Below are positions 25,086 through 33,778 of a stretch of 64,000 nt of DNA, one piece after another. Both the position numbers and the translations under genes were made by a program. The stretch covers positions 62,001-126,000 of the forward strand of contig CAJSYI010000002.1 of the NCBI GenBank assembly GCA_910573745.1, given 5' to 3'. Numbering within the stretch: the stretch's first letter is position 1; the number at the start of each line of letters is the position of its first letter. The notes beneath the pieces are model-generated. The model saw only the letters and a list, made by a program, of their open reading frames with translations. It was not told the DNA's origin and searched no databases. The stretch comes from Muribaculaceae bacterium. Lineage in GTDB: Bacteria > Bacteroidota > Bacteroidia > Bacteroidales > Muribaculaceae.

Positions 25086-25184
25086 TATTATGTCGCGGCA
25101 GCGATTTTCCGCAGAAAAAGCATATAACTTCACCATTGTAAATCAGCTTATTATAAAATTACCTGCAATTTTTTGCCGGAAAAA

Positions 25185-25216
25185 TTTGGAGCAACGGAAA
25201 ATTCGCAATAACTTTG
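25185..25216 (+). promoter_or_regulatory. Promoter of the small lipoprotein gene
   Basis: TTTG (25185-25188), 20 nt, TAACTTTG (25209-25216): exact consensus and spacing. The leader is about 50 nt and A/T-rich. Confidence 0.82.
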
Positions 25217-25270
25217 CAGCGTTTTTGATAGCAAAATATTGTTTTATTATTTTTAAAGATTTACACAACA

Positions 25271-25492
25271 ATGAAGAAGATCGTTCTTTCGCTTGCTGTC
25301 CTTTTCAGCGTAGCACTCGTATCTTGCGGCAACAAGACTGCCGAAACAACTGATTCTGAAACTGTAGCAACTGAAACCATCGCAGAGGTTGCTGTGGAGG
25401 AAACTGTTGACACTGCAACAAAAGACACCACTGTCGCTGTTGAGGCTGTCGAGGCTACTGCCGAGGTTCCCGCTGAAACTCCCGCAAACTAA
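25271..25492 (+). CDS. Small acidic lipoprotein
   Basis: This 73-residue peptide has a signal peptide and lipobox ALVSC. The mature part of about 54 residues is almost entirely Thr, Glu, Val and Ala in loose ETVA/VEAT repeats and is strongly acidic. It has its own consensus promoter and a strong hairpin after it, so it is probably well expressed. No catalytic domain is possible at this size; an envelope spacer or surface-charge role is conceivable. No family recognised. Confidence 0.72.
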   Translation: MKKIVLSLAVLFSVALVSCGNKTAETTDSETVATETIAEVAVEETVDTATKDTTVAVEAVEATAEVPAETPAN

Positions 25493-25526
25493 TCTGCGGA
25501 ACAAGCAAGCAAATCTCAAAACTACA

Positions 25527-25558
25527 CTGGCGCTTTCTCCCACGGGAGAAGGCGCCAG
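25527..25558 (+). terminator. Strong hairpin after the small lipoprotein gene
   Basis: CTGGCGC (25527-25533) and TTCTCCC (25535-25541) pair with GGGAGAA (25544-25550) and GCGCCAG (25552-25558), giving a near-perfect 15-bp stem with a 2-nt loop. The following CCTCTTAT is only moderately T-rich. Confidence 0.65.
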
Positions 25559-25571
25559 CCTCTTATACCAT

Positions 25572-25925
25572 ATGACCACCATGGATTTCAACTGGGCCGA
25601 AGGAATAGAATGCGCAGTAACCATCTGCGACACCGACTGCAAGATACTCTTCATGAACAGACGCTCGCGTGAGACGTTCGCAAAGCATGGCGACATCATA
25701 GGCCACGACCTGATGCAATACCATCCCGCCCACGCGCAGGCCAAAATCCGCGAGATGCTGGCCGAAGGGACCACCAACACCTACACCGTGGAAAAGAACG
25801 GGGTGAAGAAGCTAATACACCAGACGCCTTGGCGCGACGAAGAAGGCAAAATAGCCGGACTCGTGGAGTTTTCCACGGTTCTGCCTGCCGACATGCCGCA
25901 TTACGTGAGAACGCCCCAGAAATAG
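25572..25925 (+). CDS. PAS-domain protein
   Basis: This 117-residue single-domain protein starts at the ATG at 25572 (MTTMDFNWAEGIECAVTICD); the longer frame upstream overlaps the lipoprotein gene and is not used. The fold signature is AVTICDTDCKILFMNRRSRETF, then GHDLMQYHPAHAQAKIREML, KNGVKKLIHQTPWRDEEGKIAGLVEFS. A cytoplasmic sensor or ligand-binding PAS without an output domain is implied. It is convergent with murF-alr, 7 nt apart. Confidence 0.75.
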   Translation: MTTMDFNWAEGIECAVTICDTDCKILFMNRRSRETFAKHGDIIGHDLMQYHPAHAQAKIREMLAEGTTNTYTVEKNGVKKLIHQTPWRDEEGKIAGLVEFSTVLPADMPHYVRTPQK

Positions 25926-25932
25926 GTTTCCG

Positions 25933-28434
25933 TCATTCGCGGTAATAGATGCGCTTGACGCGGGGGGAGACTCCCGTGAGCACTTCGTACGGAATGGTGC
26001 CGAGCACTTCGGCCATACGCTCCACCGGGGCTTCCGGGCCGAAGATTACAACCTCGTCGCCCACCTTGCAGTCTATTCCGCTCACGTCGATCATGCACGC
26101 GTCCATGCAGATGCTGCCTACGGTCGGGGCTTCCCGACCGTTGACGAGCACCTTGAGCGCACCGCAGCCGAAACGGCGGTTCATCCCGTCGGCATAGCCG
26201 ATGGGAATGGTCGCTATCGTGGCAGGCTTGTCGAGCATTCCGCGCCTTCCGTAGCCCACCGCCTCACCGGCCTCGTAACGACGTACGGAAATTATCACCG
26301 TGCGCAGACGCGAAACGGGTGTCAGCGTGCCACGGCCTCCAAGCGGATCTATGCCATAGAGTCCGATGCCGAGGCGCGCCATGTCGTAATGGGCGTCCTT
26401 GGCATAGCGCATTATCCCGGCAGTGTTGAGGATATGCCGCTTGAACGGACGGCGCGAGCGCGAAAGCATATAATCGGTGAAACGCGCGAAGCGCGCGAGC
26501 TGGGCCTCGGTATACGCGTCCATATCCGTACAGTCGGCGGTGGCGAGATGGGAGAATACGCTCTTCGCCTCCACGAAATCCTGCCCCTCGAGCGCGTCCA
26601 TCAGCGCAGGGAGTTCCTCTTCCACGAAGCCGGTGCGGTGCATCCCCGTGTCGAGCTTGATGTGGATGGGATAGCGTTTCGTCCCGGCTCGTTTCGCCGC
26701 CTTTATCACGTCGGCAAGCATCTCGGAGCTGTAAATCTCAGGCTCAAGGCGGTTGACGAACATCGACCTGTAATTTACCACTTTCGGGTTCATCACCATT
26801 ATGGGCATGGATATCCCCTTGCGTCTCAGCTCTATCCCTTCGTCAAGCACCGCCACGGCAAGATATGCCGCCCCGGCGTCCTGCAGGGTCTTGGCTATCT
26901 CGAAGCTCCCGGCACCGTAGCCCGAAGCCTTCACCATCGCTATCAGCCCTGTCTGCGGCGGCATCAGCGACCGGAAACGGTTGAAGTTCCTGACCAATGC
27001 ATCGAGGTTGACCTCAAGCACGGTCTCGTGCTTGCGTGCCTCCAAGGCCTCGAATATGCGCATGAAGCCGAACTCCGGCGCACCCTTGATGAGTATCGTC
27101 TCGTCGGAAAAATCAGAAGGGTCAATCGCGGCGAGCATTTCGTCGGTGGAGGCGAAGAACTGCGAGCTTTTCGGGAATACGTCCTTTCTGGCATTGATTT
27201 GCGGTCCGATGCCGATGAAACGGTCTGTCCCGGCACGCCTCACGGATTCGGCTATCGCAGTGTAGATGTCTCCGCCGGGATGCGACTCATGGCGCAGGTC
27301 GCTAAGAATCAATGTCTTTGTCTGTCCAGGGGCAGTTCGCCGCCGCATAAAGTCGAGCACCGGGCCGAGCGACGAGAAATCGGAGGTATAGCTGTCGAAT
27401 ATCAAAGAGCATGAGTTGACGCCTTCGCTGACGTTTAGCCGAGTCCCTATCGGGGTGATTTGGCGGAAGCGTTCCTCTATGGTTCGCGACGGAATGCCTT
27501 GTGAAATCATGAATGCCAACGCGTTGGCCGCGTTCTCCAATGAATAGTCCTTTCCGGCGGGATATTCTATCTCGCCTGAACAGCCCTCCGAGACGAACCC
27601 CAGCCGGGCCTTTCCGGCAACCGTCGAGGGAAGCCGCAGCAGCTTAACGGCGGCCTCAGGATGCCCTTCAGCCGACCACGAAACCACCCGTCTGCCTCTT
27701 GCATAAGGCGACACGGATTGGGAAATGAGAGGGTCGTCTGCATTGAATATCAGGGTCTTCACTGATTCTGCGGATGCAAGGAGCGCTTTTTCATCGCTTT
27801 TCTCCTGCCTCGACGCGAACCCCGCGTCATGGTTGGCAAGAATGTTGGTCAGAATCACCGTGTCAGGGCGTATGATGTCCGCAAGCCTACGCATCTCGCC
27901 GCGCTGCGACACTCCGGTCTCTATGACGGCAAGGTCGGTGGACGGCTCGATTTCCCAAAGCGAGAGAGGCACGCCTATCTGCGAATTATAGCTGCGCGGC
28001 GAGCGTATCACTTCCGCCAAAGGTTCCATCAGCTGGAAAATCCACTCCTTGAGTGTGGTCTTTCCCCGGCTTCCGGTTATTGCCACCACGTGTCCGCCGG
28101 AGTGGGCGGCGGATATCCTCTGGAGCGCGGCCACCGTGTCGGGCACGACAAACCACGCCGCATCCGGACACGTCTCGCATCCTGACGGAACCCTGTTGAC
28201 CACGAACGCACGCACTCCGCGCTTATAGAGGTCGGCGACGAACCTGTGGCCGTCGTTTCCGCGTGTGGTTATGGCGAAAAACATCGAATGCTCGGCGTCG
28301 GTAAGCGAACGCGAGTCGGTGAGCAGTATGTCTATGCGGCGACCGGCATCGGCCGCCGCATCGGCGTAAAGCACTCCGCAAGAGTCTGTCCCTTGCGTCA
28401 ATATCTCGGATATATCTTTGACTGTAAGATGCAT
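25933..28434 (-). CDS. Bifunctional MurF ligase / alanine racemase
   Basis: This 834-residue fusion covers two peptidoglycan precursor steps: racemisation of L-Ala to D-Ala, and addition of D-Ala-D-Ala to UDP-MurNAc-tripeptide. The MurF half (about 1-455) has HVVAITGSRGKTTLKEWI for ATP and VIETGVSQRGEM. The Alr half (about 470-834) has LIAMVKASGYGAGSFEIAKT with the PLP lysine, HIKLDTGMHRTGF and MARLGIGLYGIDPLG. The fusion is usual in Bacteroidales. ATG 28434 is chosen; the longer open frame upstream runs through tandem repeats and the promoter. Confidence 0.93.
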   Translation of the reverse strand: MHLTVKDISEILTQGTDSCGVLYADAAADAGRRIDILLTDSRSLTDAEHSMFFAITTRGNDGHRFVADLYKRGVRAFVVNRVPSGCETCPDAAWFVVPDTVAALQRISAAHSGGHVVAITGSRGKTTLKEWIFQLMEPLAEVIRSPRSYNSQIGVPLSLWEIEPSTDLAVIETGVSQRGEMRRLADIIRPDTVILTNILANHDAGFASRQEKSDEKALLASAESVKTLIFNADDPLISQSVSPYARGRRVVSWSAEGHPEAAVKLLRLPSTVAGKARLGFVSEGCSGEIEYPAGKDYSLENAANALAFMISQGIPSRTIEERFRQITPIGTRLNVSEGVNSCSLIFDSYTSDFSSLGPVLDFMRRRTAPGQTKTLILSDLRHESHPGGDIYTAIAESVRRAGTDRFIGIGPQINARKDVFPKSSQFFASTDEMLAAIDPSDFSDETILIKGAPEFGFMRIFEALEARKHETVLEVNLDALVRNFNRFRSLMPPQTGLIAMVKASGYGAGSFEIAKTLQDAGAAYLAVAVLDEGIELRRKGISMPIMVMNPKVVNYRSMFVNRLEPEIYSSEMLADVIKAAKRAGTKRYPIHIKLDTGMHRTGFVEEELPALMDALEGQDFVEAKSVFSHLATADCTDMDAYTEAQLARFARFTDYMLSRSRRPFKRHILNTAGIMRYAKDAHYDMARLGIGLYGIDPLGGRGTLTPVSRLRTVIISVRRYEAGEAVGYGRRGMLDKPATIATIPIGYADGMNRRFGCGALKVLVNGREAPTVGSICMDACMIDVSGIDCKVGDEVVIFGPEAPVERMAEVLGTIPYEVLTGVSPRVKRIYYRE

Positions 28435-28504
28435 AGCATTGCGGCTGCAGGCGATTGCCGACTCAAGGAAGCTGTAGTCTTCAAACGCCACTTTGTCAGT
28501 AAAG

Positions 28505-28513
28505 TGCAAATAT
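28505..28513 (-). promoter_or_regulatory. -7 box of murF-alr
   Basis: TATATTTGC on the minus strand, with ATTG 19 nt upstream as a one-mismatch -33. Leader about 65 nt to the ATG at 28434. Confidence 0.65.
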
Positions 28514-28565
28514 AGCGAAAATCGCCCACACTGCAATCCCGACCGGCTCTTTCCATAATAAAAAA

Positions 28566-28816
28566 ACCACACGAACCACGGATACCATTTTATAAATAAT
28601 CCATCTTCCGTGGTAAACATGGTAATCGTGGATTTCAAAAACCATACGAACCACAGATACCATTTTATAAATAATCCATCTTCCGTGGTAAACATGGTAA
28701 TCGTGGATTTTCAAAAACCACACGAACCACGGATACCATTTTATAAATAATCCATCTTCCGTGGTAAACATGGTAATCGTGGATTTTCAAAAACCACACG
28801 AACCACGGATACCATT
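28566..28816. repeat. 76-bp tandem repeat (three and a part copies)
   Basis: A unit starting ACGAACCACGGATACC recurs with offsets of 75, 76 and 76 bp (phase points 28572, 28647, 28723 and 28799). Copies are nearly identical. Each unit contains inverted repeats such as CCACGGA with TCCGTGG, and CCACGGATACCAT echoed in inverse by ATGGTAATCGTGG. A degenerate continuation extends to about 28855. It lies between the divergent murF-alr and upp promoters. The identical copies are unlike a CRISPR, since no spacers exist. Confidence 0.9.
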
Positions 28817-28866
28817 GTGTGGTGAAGGTGGTCATTGTGGTTCTTCCAAAGGTGGAACGGCCGTTT

Positions 28867-28898
28867 TTTGGCTTGTCGGCAAAAAATGACTAACTTTG
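28867..28898 (+). promoter_or_regulatory. Promoter of upp
   Basis: TTTG (28867-28870), 20 nt, TAACTTTG (28891-28898), exact consensus. Confidence 0.8.
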
Positions 28899-28944
28899 TG
28901 GCACGTTTGATTGTATCTATGTGGATACCCGAATCAATCATATT

Positions 28945-29604
28945 ATGATGGAAATTATAAATTTTGCCGACCGGCCGTCGTTGGTGAGCCGCTATATGCG
29001 TGAGCTGCGGGACGTGAATATCCAGAACGACCCGCTGCGCTTCCGTTCCAACCTGAGGCGCATCGGACAGATAATGGCTTACGAAATCTCTAAACGCCTG
29101 GATTATTCCGATGTTGGAGTCCAGACCCCGCTCGGCCCTTGCGTTTGCCAGGAACCCGCCGACAAGCTGGTGATAGCCACCATTCTGCGTGCCGGGCTGC
29201 CGTTCCACGAAGGATTCCTCAGCTATTTCGACCGCGCAGAGAACGCTTTCGTGAGCGCATACAGGAAATACCGCGAGAAAGGCGATTCGTTCGACGTGCT
29301 CGTGGAATACCTCGCTTCCCCTTCGATCGAGGGGAAAACGCTGCTGCTCGTAGACCCGATGCTCGCCACCGGAAGCTCGATGGAGCTGGGCTACAAGGCT
29401 TTGCTTTCCAAAGGCATGCCGGCCAGCATCCATATGGCATCGGTGATAGCCTCGCAGGCCGGCGTGGACTATGTGTCGGAACATTTCCCTCAGGAGCGTA
29501 CCACGGTGTGGTGCGGCGCAATCGACCCCGAAATCAATGCACACAGCTACATAGTGCCGGGGCTCGGCGACGCGGGAGACCTCGCCTATGGCGAAAAAAG
29601 CTGA
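28945..29604 (+). CDS. upp: Uracil phosphoribosyltransferase
   Basis: This 219-residue enzyme converts uracil and PRPP to UMP in pyrimidine salvage. The PRPP-binding loop reads LLLVDPMLATGSSMELGYKAL, preceded by ATILRAGLPFHEGFLSYF and followed by WCGAIDPEINAHSYIVPGLGDAGDLAYG at the C-terminus, as in Upp. The start is at one of two adjacent ATGs (28945/28948); a GTG at 28921 lies close to the transcription start and is less likely. recF follows after 7 nt. Confidence 0.93.
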   Translation: MMEIINFADRPSLVSRYMRELRDVNIQNDPLRFRSNLRRIGQIMAYEISKRLDYSDVGVQTPLGPCVCQEPADKLVIATILRAGLPFHEGFLSYFDRAENAFVSAYRKYREKGDSFDVLVEYLASPSIEGKTLLLVDPMLATGSSMELGYKALLSKGMPASIHMASVIASQAGVDYVSEHFPQERTTVWCGAIDPEINAHSYIVPGLGDAGDLAYGEKS

Positions 29605-29611
29605 TTCGTGA

Positions 29612-30724
29612 GTGGTTCTGAACAAGATTGACATACTTGACTTCAAAAACATCGCCGACGCGGGCCTCGAGTTCTCGCCTGGCGTGAACTGCCTTCTGGG
29701 GATGAACGGCATGGGCAAGAGCAACCTCTTGGAAGCCATCCATTTCCTGAGTTTTGCCCGAAGCGCGTCTTCCATCCCCGACAATGCGCTAATCCGCCAC
29801 GGAAGCCAGTCGCTTCTGGTGAAAGGCGAATATTCCTCCGACAACGGCACGACCGACACCGTGGCATGCGGCATCACTTCAGGCAAAGGGAAGTCGCTGA
29901 AGCTCAACGGCAAGGAATATCAACGCATTTCGGAACACATAGGGCGTTTCCCGATCGTTACGGTCTCTCCGGCCGACAGCCGCCTCGTGGAAGGCAGCGG
30001 CGAGGAACGCCGCAGGCTGATGGACATGGTGATTTCACAGGCCGACGGCGCATACCTTTCCCATCTGATCCGCTACGGGAAAGCCCTCGATTCGCGCAAC
30101 AGGATGCTCCGAAGCGGAATGAAGGACGCACTGCTCTACGAATCGGTGGAACAGGCGATGCAGACGGCCTCGGAATCCATCTTCGCCGCCCGCAAGGAAT
30201 GGACGGAGCGCATATCGCCCGTATTTGCCAGCTACTACGCAGAAGTGAGCGGCGAGGCGGAAAAGGCATCCCTGGCCTACCGGAGCCAGCTCCAAGGCAC
30301 CACGCTTCCCGATGTGCTCAAAGAGACAAGGGCAAAAGACCTCGCGCTCGGCTTCACGTCCCACGGCGTGCACCGGGACGACCTGGAGATGAAGCTCGAC
30401 GGATACAGCGCGCGCCGCCTCGGAAGCCAGGGACAGGTGAAGACCTTCACCATCGCCTTGCGCTTCGCCATCTTCGACTACCTGAAGCACACCGGCGGCA
30501 AGACACCGATACTGCTCCTTGACGACATATTCGACAAACTCGACGCCGGCCGCGTCGGCAGAATCATGGAACTCGTCAGCACCGGCCGGGACTTCGGGCA
30601 GATATTCATCACCGACACCAACCGCAAGCATCTCGACGAGATAATCGACGGAATAGGCGGAGACCGCCTGCTGCTCGAAGTGAGCCACGGCACGTTCTCC
30701 CTCATGAAAGACTCCGGGAAATGA
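29612..30724 (+). CDS. recF: DNA replication and repair protein RecF
   Basis: This 370-residue SMC-like ATPase loads recombinase at gaps. Walker A is GMNGMGKS (30-37), the signature region is GSQGQVKTFTIALRFA and Walker B is PILLLDDIFDKLD. Residues GEERRRLMDMVIS match the conserved RecF hinge. It starts with GTG at 29612, 7 nt after upp. Its stop overlaps the start of the DUF721 gene as ATGA. Confidence 0.93.
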   Translation: MVLNKIDILDFKNIADAGLEFSPGVNCLLGMNGMGKSNLLEAIHFLSFARSASSIPDNALIRHGSQSLLVKGEYSSDNGTTDTVACGITSGKGKSLKLNGKEYQRISEHIGRFPIVTVSPADSRLVEGSGEERRRLMDMVISQADGAYLSHLIRYGKALDSRNRMLRSGMKDALLYESVEQAMQTASESIFAARKEWTERISPVFASYYAEVSGEAEKASLAYRSQLQGTTLPDVLKETRAKDLALGFTSHGVHRDDLEMKLDGYSARRLGSQGQVKTFTIALRFAIFDYLKHTGGKTPILLLDDIFDKLDAGRVGRIMELVSTGRDFGQIFITDTNRKHLDEIIDGIGGDRLLLEVSHGTFSLMKDSGK

Positions 30725-31014
30725 AGCGCATAGAGTCAGTAAGCATAGCCGAAGTGCTGCGGCAGGCCATAGAGGACAGCGACATGGAAAGCCGTCTGGC
30801 CGAGACCCGCGCCGCCGCCGCGTGGCCCGCAGTGGTAGGCAGCCACATCGCGGGACAGACGGGCAGGCCGTTCGTGGAGGCCGGAGTGATGACGGTCGTG
30901 TGCCGCAGCGCGGCGCTCAGGCAGGAGCTGTCCATGCAGAAGTCGCTGCTCGTGAAGCTCCTCAACCAGGCCGCACGCGCAGAGGCGATAAGCGAACTGC
31001 GCTTCAGAAGCTGA
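30721..31014 (+). CDS. DUF721 (DciA-like) protein
   Basis: This 97-residue DUF721 protein has AWPAVVGSHIAGQTGRPFVEAGVMTVVCRSAALRQELSMQK and a C-terminal ELRF. DciA members help load the replicative helicase in many bacteria, and the gene sits directly after recF with a 4-nt overlap, consistent with a replication role. The short Bacteroidota version is less studied. Confidence 0.82.
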   Translation: MKRIESVSIAEVLRQAIEDSDMESRLAETRAAAAWPAVVGSHIAGQTGRPFVEAGVMTVVCRSAALRQELSMQKSLLVKLLNQAARAEAISELRFRS

Positions 31015-31068
31015 CGCCCAAGAACAAAGCAAACGATTCAAAGCACAAAAAAACATCATACAAGCAAC

Positions 31069-31524
31069 ATGATAGATCTGAACAACCTTCCAAGCCCCGC
31101 CGACTTCCGCCACTGCACCCCGCTGCAGCTGCGCTTCAACGATGTCGATGTGCTCGGACATGTCAACAATACCGTATACTTCTCTTTCTACGACACCGGC
31201 AAGGCCCATTATTTCACCGCCGTGCGCGGCCACAAGATGGACTGGCAGCATGTGGACACGGTGATAGCCAACGTCAACTGCGCCTACATCAACCCCATCG
31301 TCTTCGGAGAGAACATAGCCGTATGCACCCGCTGCGAGGCGATACACGACAAAAGCTTCCGCCTCCTGCAGATGCTCTACGACACGGACAAGCACCAGAT
31401 AAAGTCGGTATGCGAGACCGTGATGGTGGGCTACGACCCTGAGGCCAAGAAATCAATGTCGCTTTCCGACGACTGGAAAGCCGCGATATGCAACTACGAG
31501 AACAAGAATCTGTCAGAACAATGA
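31069..31524 (+). CDS. Acyl-CoA thioesterase, hotdog fold (4HBT)
   Basis: This 151-residue protein has the 4-hydroxybenzoyl-CoA thioesterase motif LQLRFNDVDVLGHVNNTVYFSFYDTGKAHYF, with the active-site Asp in DVLGHVNN. Such enzymes hydrolyse short or medium acyl-CoA. It begins 54 nt after DUF721 and overlaps the next gene by 4 nt. Confidence 0.85.
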   Translation: MIDLNNLPSPADFRHCTPLQLRFNDVDVLGHVNNTVYFSFYDTGKAHYFTAVRGHKMDWQHVDTVIANVNCAYINPIVFGENIAVCTRCEAIHDKSFRLLQMLYDTDKHQIKSVCETVMVGYDPEAKKSMSLSDDWKAAICNYENKNLSEQ

Positions 31525-32135
31525 AAGACCTGAAGCTACGCATGCGCGAAATCCTCGAAGCCGAGGCGCAGGCGATAAAGAACATACCTGTGGACGACGG
31601 GTATGCCCGGGCAGTCGAAATCATAACCGAACGCGTGAACCGCCTTGGAGGCAAGCTCGTTACATCCGGGATGGGCAAGGCCGGGCAGATTGCGATGAAC
31701 ATAGCTACCACATTCTGCTCCACAGGCACACCGTCGGTCTTCCTGCATCCCTCCGAGGCACAGCACGGAGACCTCGGCATCATTCAGAAGAACGACGTAA
31801 TGCTTCTCCTGAGCAATTCCGGAAAGACGCGCGAAATAGTGGAACTGGTGGAACTGGCCAAGAACCTGAACCCTGACGTGCCTATGATTGTTATAACGGG
31901 AGACCCCGCCAGCCCGCTGGCCGCCACGGCCGACGTGGCGCTCTTCACAGGCGGCTCGCCCGAAGTGTGTCCGCTCGGCATGACCCCGACCACATCCACC
32001 ACAATGATGACCGTCATGGGCGACGTGCTTGTGGTGGGAGCGATGGAGGCAATCGGGTTCACGATCCAGGAATACGCCAAGCGGCACCACGGCGGCTATC
32101 TCGGCCACAAGTCGAAAGAGGCGGCGCGGCACTGA
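31521..32135 (+). CDS. SIS-domain sugar isomerase, KpsF/GutQ-like without CBS domains
   Basis: This 204-residue protein resembles arabinose-5-phosphate isomerases, which feed Kdo synthesis: KLVTSGMGKAGQIAMNIATTFCSTGTPSVFLHPSEAQHGDLGII and LLLSNSGKTREIVELVELAK. KdsD/KpsF proteins normally carry two C-terminal CBS domains (about 320 residues); these are absent, and the end is a natural-looking HHGGYLGHKSKEAARH. Short single-SIS forms do occur in Bacteroidales. ATG 31521 is chosen because it overlaps the upstream stop; 31488 would add eleven residues. Confidence 0.82.
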   Translation: MKDLKLRMREILEAEAQAIKNIPVDDGYARAVEIITERVNRLGGKLVTSGMGKAGQIAMNIATTFCSTGTPSVFLHPSEAQHGDLGIIQKNDVMLLLSNSGKTREIVELVELAKNLNPDVPMIVITGDPASPLAATADVALFTGGSPEVCPLGMTPTTSTTMMTVMGDVLVVGAMEAIGFTIQEYAKRHHGGYLGHKSKEAARH

Positions 32136-32170
32136 CCCTTCTTTATCACACCCCAATACCAACCCCAGCA

Positions 32171-33043
32171 ATGACACAGGTAGACATTCCATTAGACCTC
32201 AAGAAATTCGACAAGAATTCAAAGGAACTTGAGATATTCAACGAAGCCCTCGCGGCGCGGGCCACGGCATTTGAGATGACCGTGGAGGAGCGTTACATCG
32301 ACGCCATCGAACGCACGGTGTCGGCACTGAAGACAATGAGGGAATTCCCCGATTTCGACGACCGTGAATTCCGCTCGCTGCTCGTAGCCCTCCTCTTCGA
32401 CCTCGCGGAGATACACTTCGCCCTCAAGGACTACAAGCAGAGCGAAAAGGAGCTGGAGACGCTCTTCAAGGTGCTGGAAACGCTCCTGAAAGAGGATTCA
32501 GACCGGTTCGGACGGTTCCACATCCTCGCAATGGAACTCTCCACCCGGATACTCCGCTCGCGGAAGAAGGCCCTCGACATGCTCGTGAAACAGCAGATAA
32601 ACACGGGGCAGCTTTACGAGAAGGTGAATTCCGGAGTGGTCGCGGCCACCGACAAGCTCGTGGACTCGCTGCGCAAGACCGGACAGCTCCTTTCGTCGGC
32701 CGGCGACTACAGAGCCGCCATGAAATTCTTCGCTGAGGCAATAAAGTTCAGCAAGCGGCGCACCGGACGCGTTACGCGCAAAGAAGTAACGATGACAATC
32801 GAAATGGCTGAGACGATGATGCGCATAAAACAGATGCGTCCCCGCGCGAAACGCCTGCTCGAAGCCGTGCTTCCGCATGCCATCGCGCTCGAGACCATCG
32901 AACTGGAAGAAAACATCCTTGCGTTGCTCGAAATGGTCAATGCCGACGAGGGCCGCGAACCGCGATGGAAAGCCTTCATGCACAAGCTTTCCCTCCCTTC
33001 ACGAAAAAAGACGGAGGAGAAAACGCAGCCTGAAAACCAATAA
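32171..33043 (+). CDS. Helical-repeat (TPR-like) cytoplasmic protein of unknown function
   Basis: This 290-residue, highly charged all-helical protein has weak TPR-like periodicity (KDYKQSEKELETLFKVLETLL, GDYRAAMKFFAEAIKFSKRR, RPRAKRLLEAVLPHAIALETIELEENILALLEM). No signal peptide. The tail is Lys/Glu-rich. It sits between the sugar isomerase and ribH. I recognise it as a conserved Bacteroidales tetratricopeptide-like protein without assigned function. Confidence 0.7.
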   Translation: MTQVDIPLDLKKFDKNSKELEIFNEALAARATAFEMTVEERYIDAIERTVSALKTMREFPDFDDREFRSLLVALLFDLAEIHFALKDYKQSEKELETLFKVLETLLKEDSDRFGRFHILAMELSTRILRSRKKALDMLVKQQINTGQLYEKVNSGVVAATDKLVDSLRKTGQLLSSAGDYRAAMKFFAEAIKFSKRRTGRVTRKEVTMTIEMAETMMRIKQMRPRAKRLLEAVLPHAIALETIELEENILALLEMVNADEGREPRWKAFMHKLSLPSRKKTEEKTQPENQ

Positions 33044-33064
33044 GTTAAAAAATACCTCAAAGTC

Positions 33065-33562
33065 TTGTCAACAAAACTCGCTGCCGAAGGCGCGGCAAGA
33101 GCCGTGGCCTCCCCCCTCGACCCCGAATTTTCCTGCGTCATAGTGAAGGCGCAGTGGAACAGCCACATCACCGGCCCGCTTGCCGAAGGCGCACGCTCCA
33201 CCCTGCTCGAAGCCGGGGTGGACGAGAACCGCATAACGACGCTCACCGTCCCGGGAGCCGTCGAGCTCGTGTTCGCAGCCCGGCGTGCAATGGAAGCCCT
33301 GAAGCCGTCAGCCGTCATCGTGATCGGATGCGTGATACGCGGAGACACACCGCATTTCGACTATGTGTGCCAGTCCGTCACGCAAGGCGTAACGCAAATC
33401 AACACAGAAGGCCGCGTCCCCGTCATATTCTCCGTGCTGACCGTGGAGAACGAAGCGCAGGCCCTTGAGAGGGCAGGCGGCCTTCTCGGCAACAAAGGCT
33501 CAGAAGGGGCGGCCGCGGCCATCGACATGGCCAACATGGCCTTCTCCCTCCAGCCGCAATAA
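33065..33562 (+). CDS. ribH: 6,7-dimethyl-8-ribityllumazine synthase
   Basis: This 165-residue enzyme performs the penultimate step of riboflavin synthesis. Motifs are FSCVIVKAQWNSHITGPLAEGA, TVPGAVELVFAARRAM, VIGCVIRGDTPHFDYVC (with the catalytic His) and GVTQINTEGRVPVIFSVLT. No ATG is available near the conserved N-terminus, so translation starts at TTG 33065, 21 nt after the preceding gene. A strong terminator follows. ribF lies far away at 46.8 kb. Confidence 0.94.
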   Translation: MSTKLAAEGAARAVASPLDPEFSCVIVKAQWNSHITGPLAEGARSTLLEAGVDENRITTLTVPGAVELVFAARRAMEALKPSAVIVIGCVIRGDTPHFDYVCQSVTQGVTQINTEGRVPVIFSVLTVENEAQALERAGGLLGNKGSEGAAAAIDMANMAFSLQPQ

Positions 33563-33608
33563 GCGTACACGCAAACACTTTGTGCTAAGGTGAAGCAATC
33601 TGCATAGG

Positions 33609-33647
33609 GTTGTGTCGTAATCAGAATTTACGGCACAACTTCTTTTA
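33609..33647 (+). terminator. Rho-independent terminator after ribH
   Basis: GTTGTGTCGTAA (33609-33620) pairs with TTACGGCACAAC (33628-33639), one G-U, followed by TTCTTTTAT. Confidence 0.8.
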
Positions 33648-33680
33648 TATGCTTCCTTGCCACGAAATCACAGATGCATA

Positions 33681-33707
33681 TAGGGGTCGCTGCATGCAGC
33701 GACCTAC
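33681..33707. repeat. Palindromic intergenic element, TAGG...CCTA type
   Basis: A 20-bp perfect palindrome (33685-33704, GGTCGCTGCA and its inverse) is framed by TAGG and CCTA. It has the same design as 3599-3631 with a different core. Confidence 0.5.
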
Positions 33708-33735
33708 CAGCGAATAAACACTGTTTTTCACAAGA

Positions 33736-33776
33736 AGAGGCCGCACCGTAAAAACATCAATTACGGCGCAGCCTCT
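33736..33776. repeat. Long hairpin adjoining the second MITE
   Basis: AGAGGCCGCACCGTAA (33736-33751) pairs with TTACGGCGCAGCCTCT (33761-33776) with one mismatch and one wobble. It shares the CGTAA/TTACG core of the ribH terminator and ends 2 nt before the target duplication of the element that follows. Confidence 0.55.
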
Positions 33777-33778
33777 GC

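Noticed and set aside
25389-25571. Extended N-terminus for the PAS protein
   Set aside because: It would overlap the small lipoprotein gene in another frame and cross its terminator hairpin; the PAS fold starts after the ATG at 25572.
28496-28771. Open frames through the 76-bp repeats giving WFVWFL-type repeats
   Set aside because: They are translations of a tandem DNA repeat. They lack start context and overlap promoters.
28566-28816. CRISPR array
   Set aside because: Units are contiguous and nearly identical over the full 76 bp; there are no variable spacers and no cas genes.
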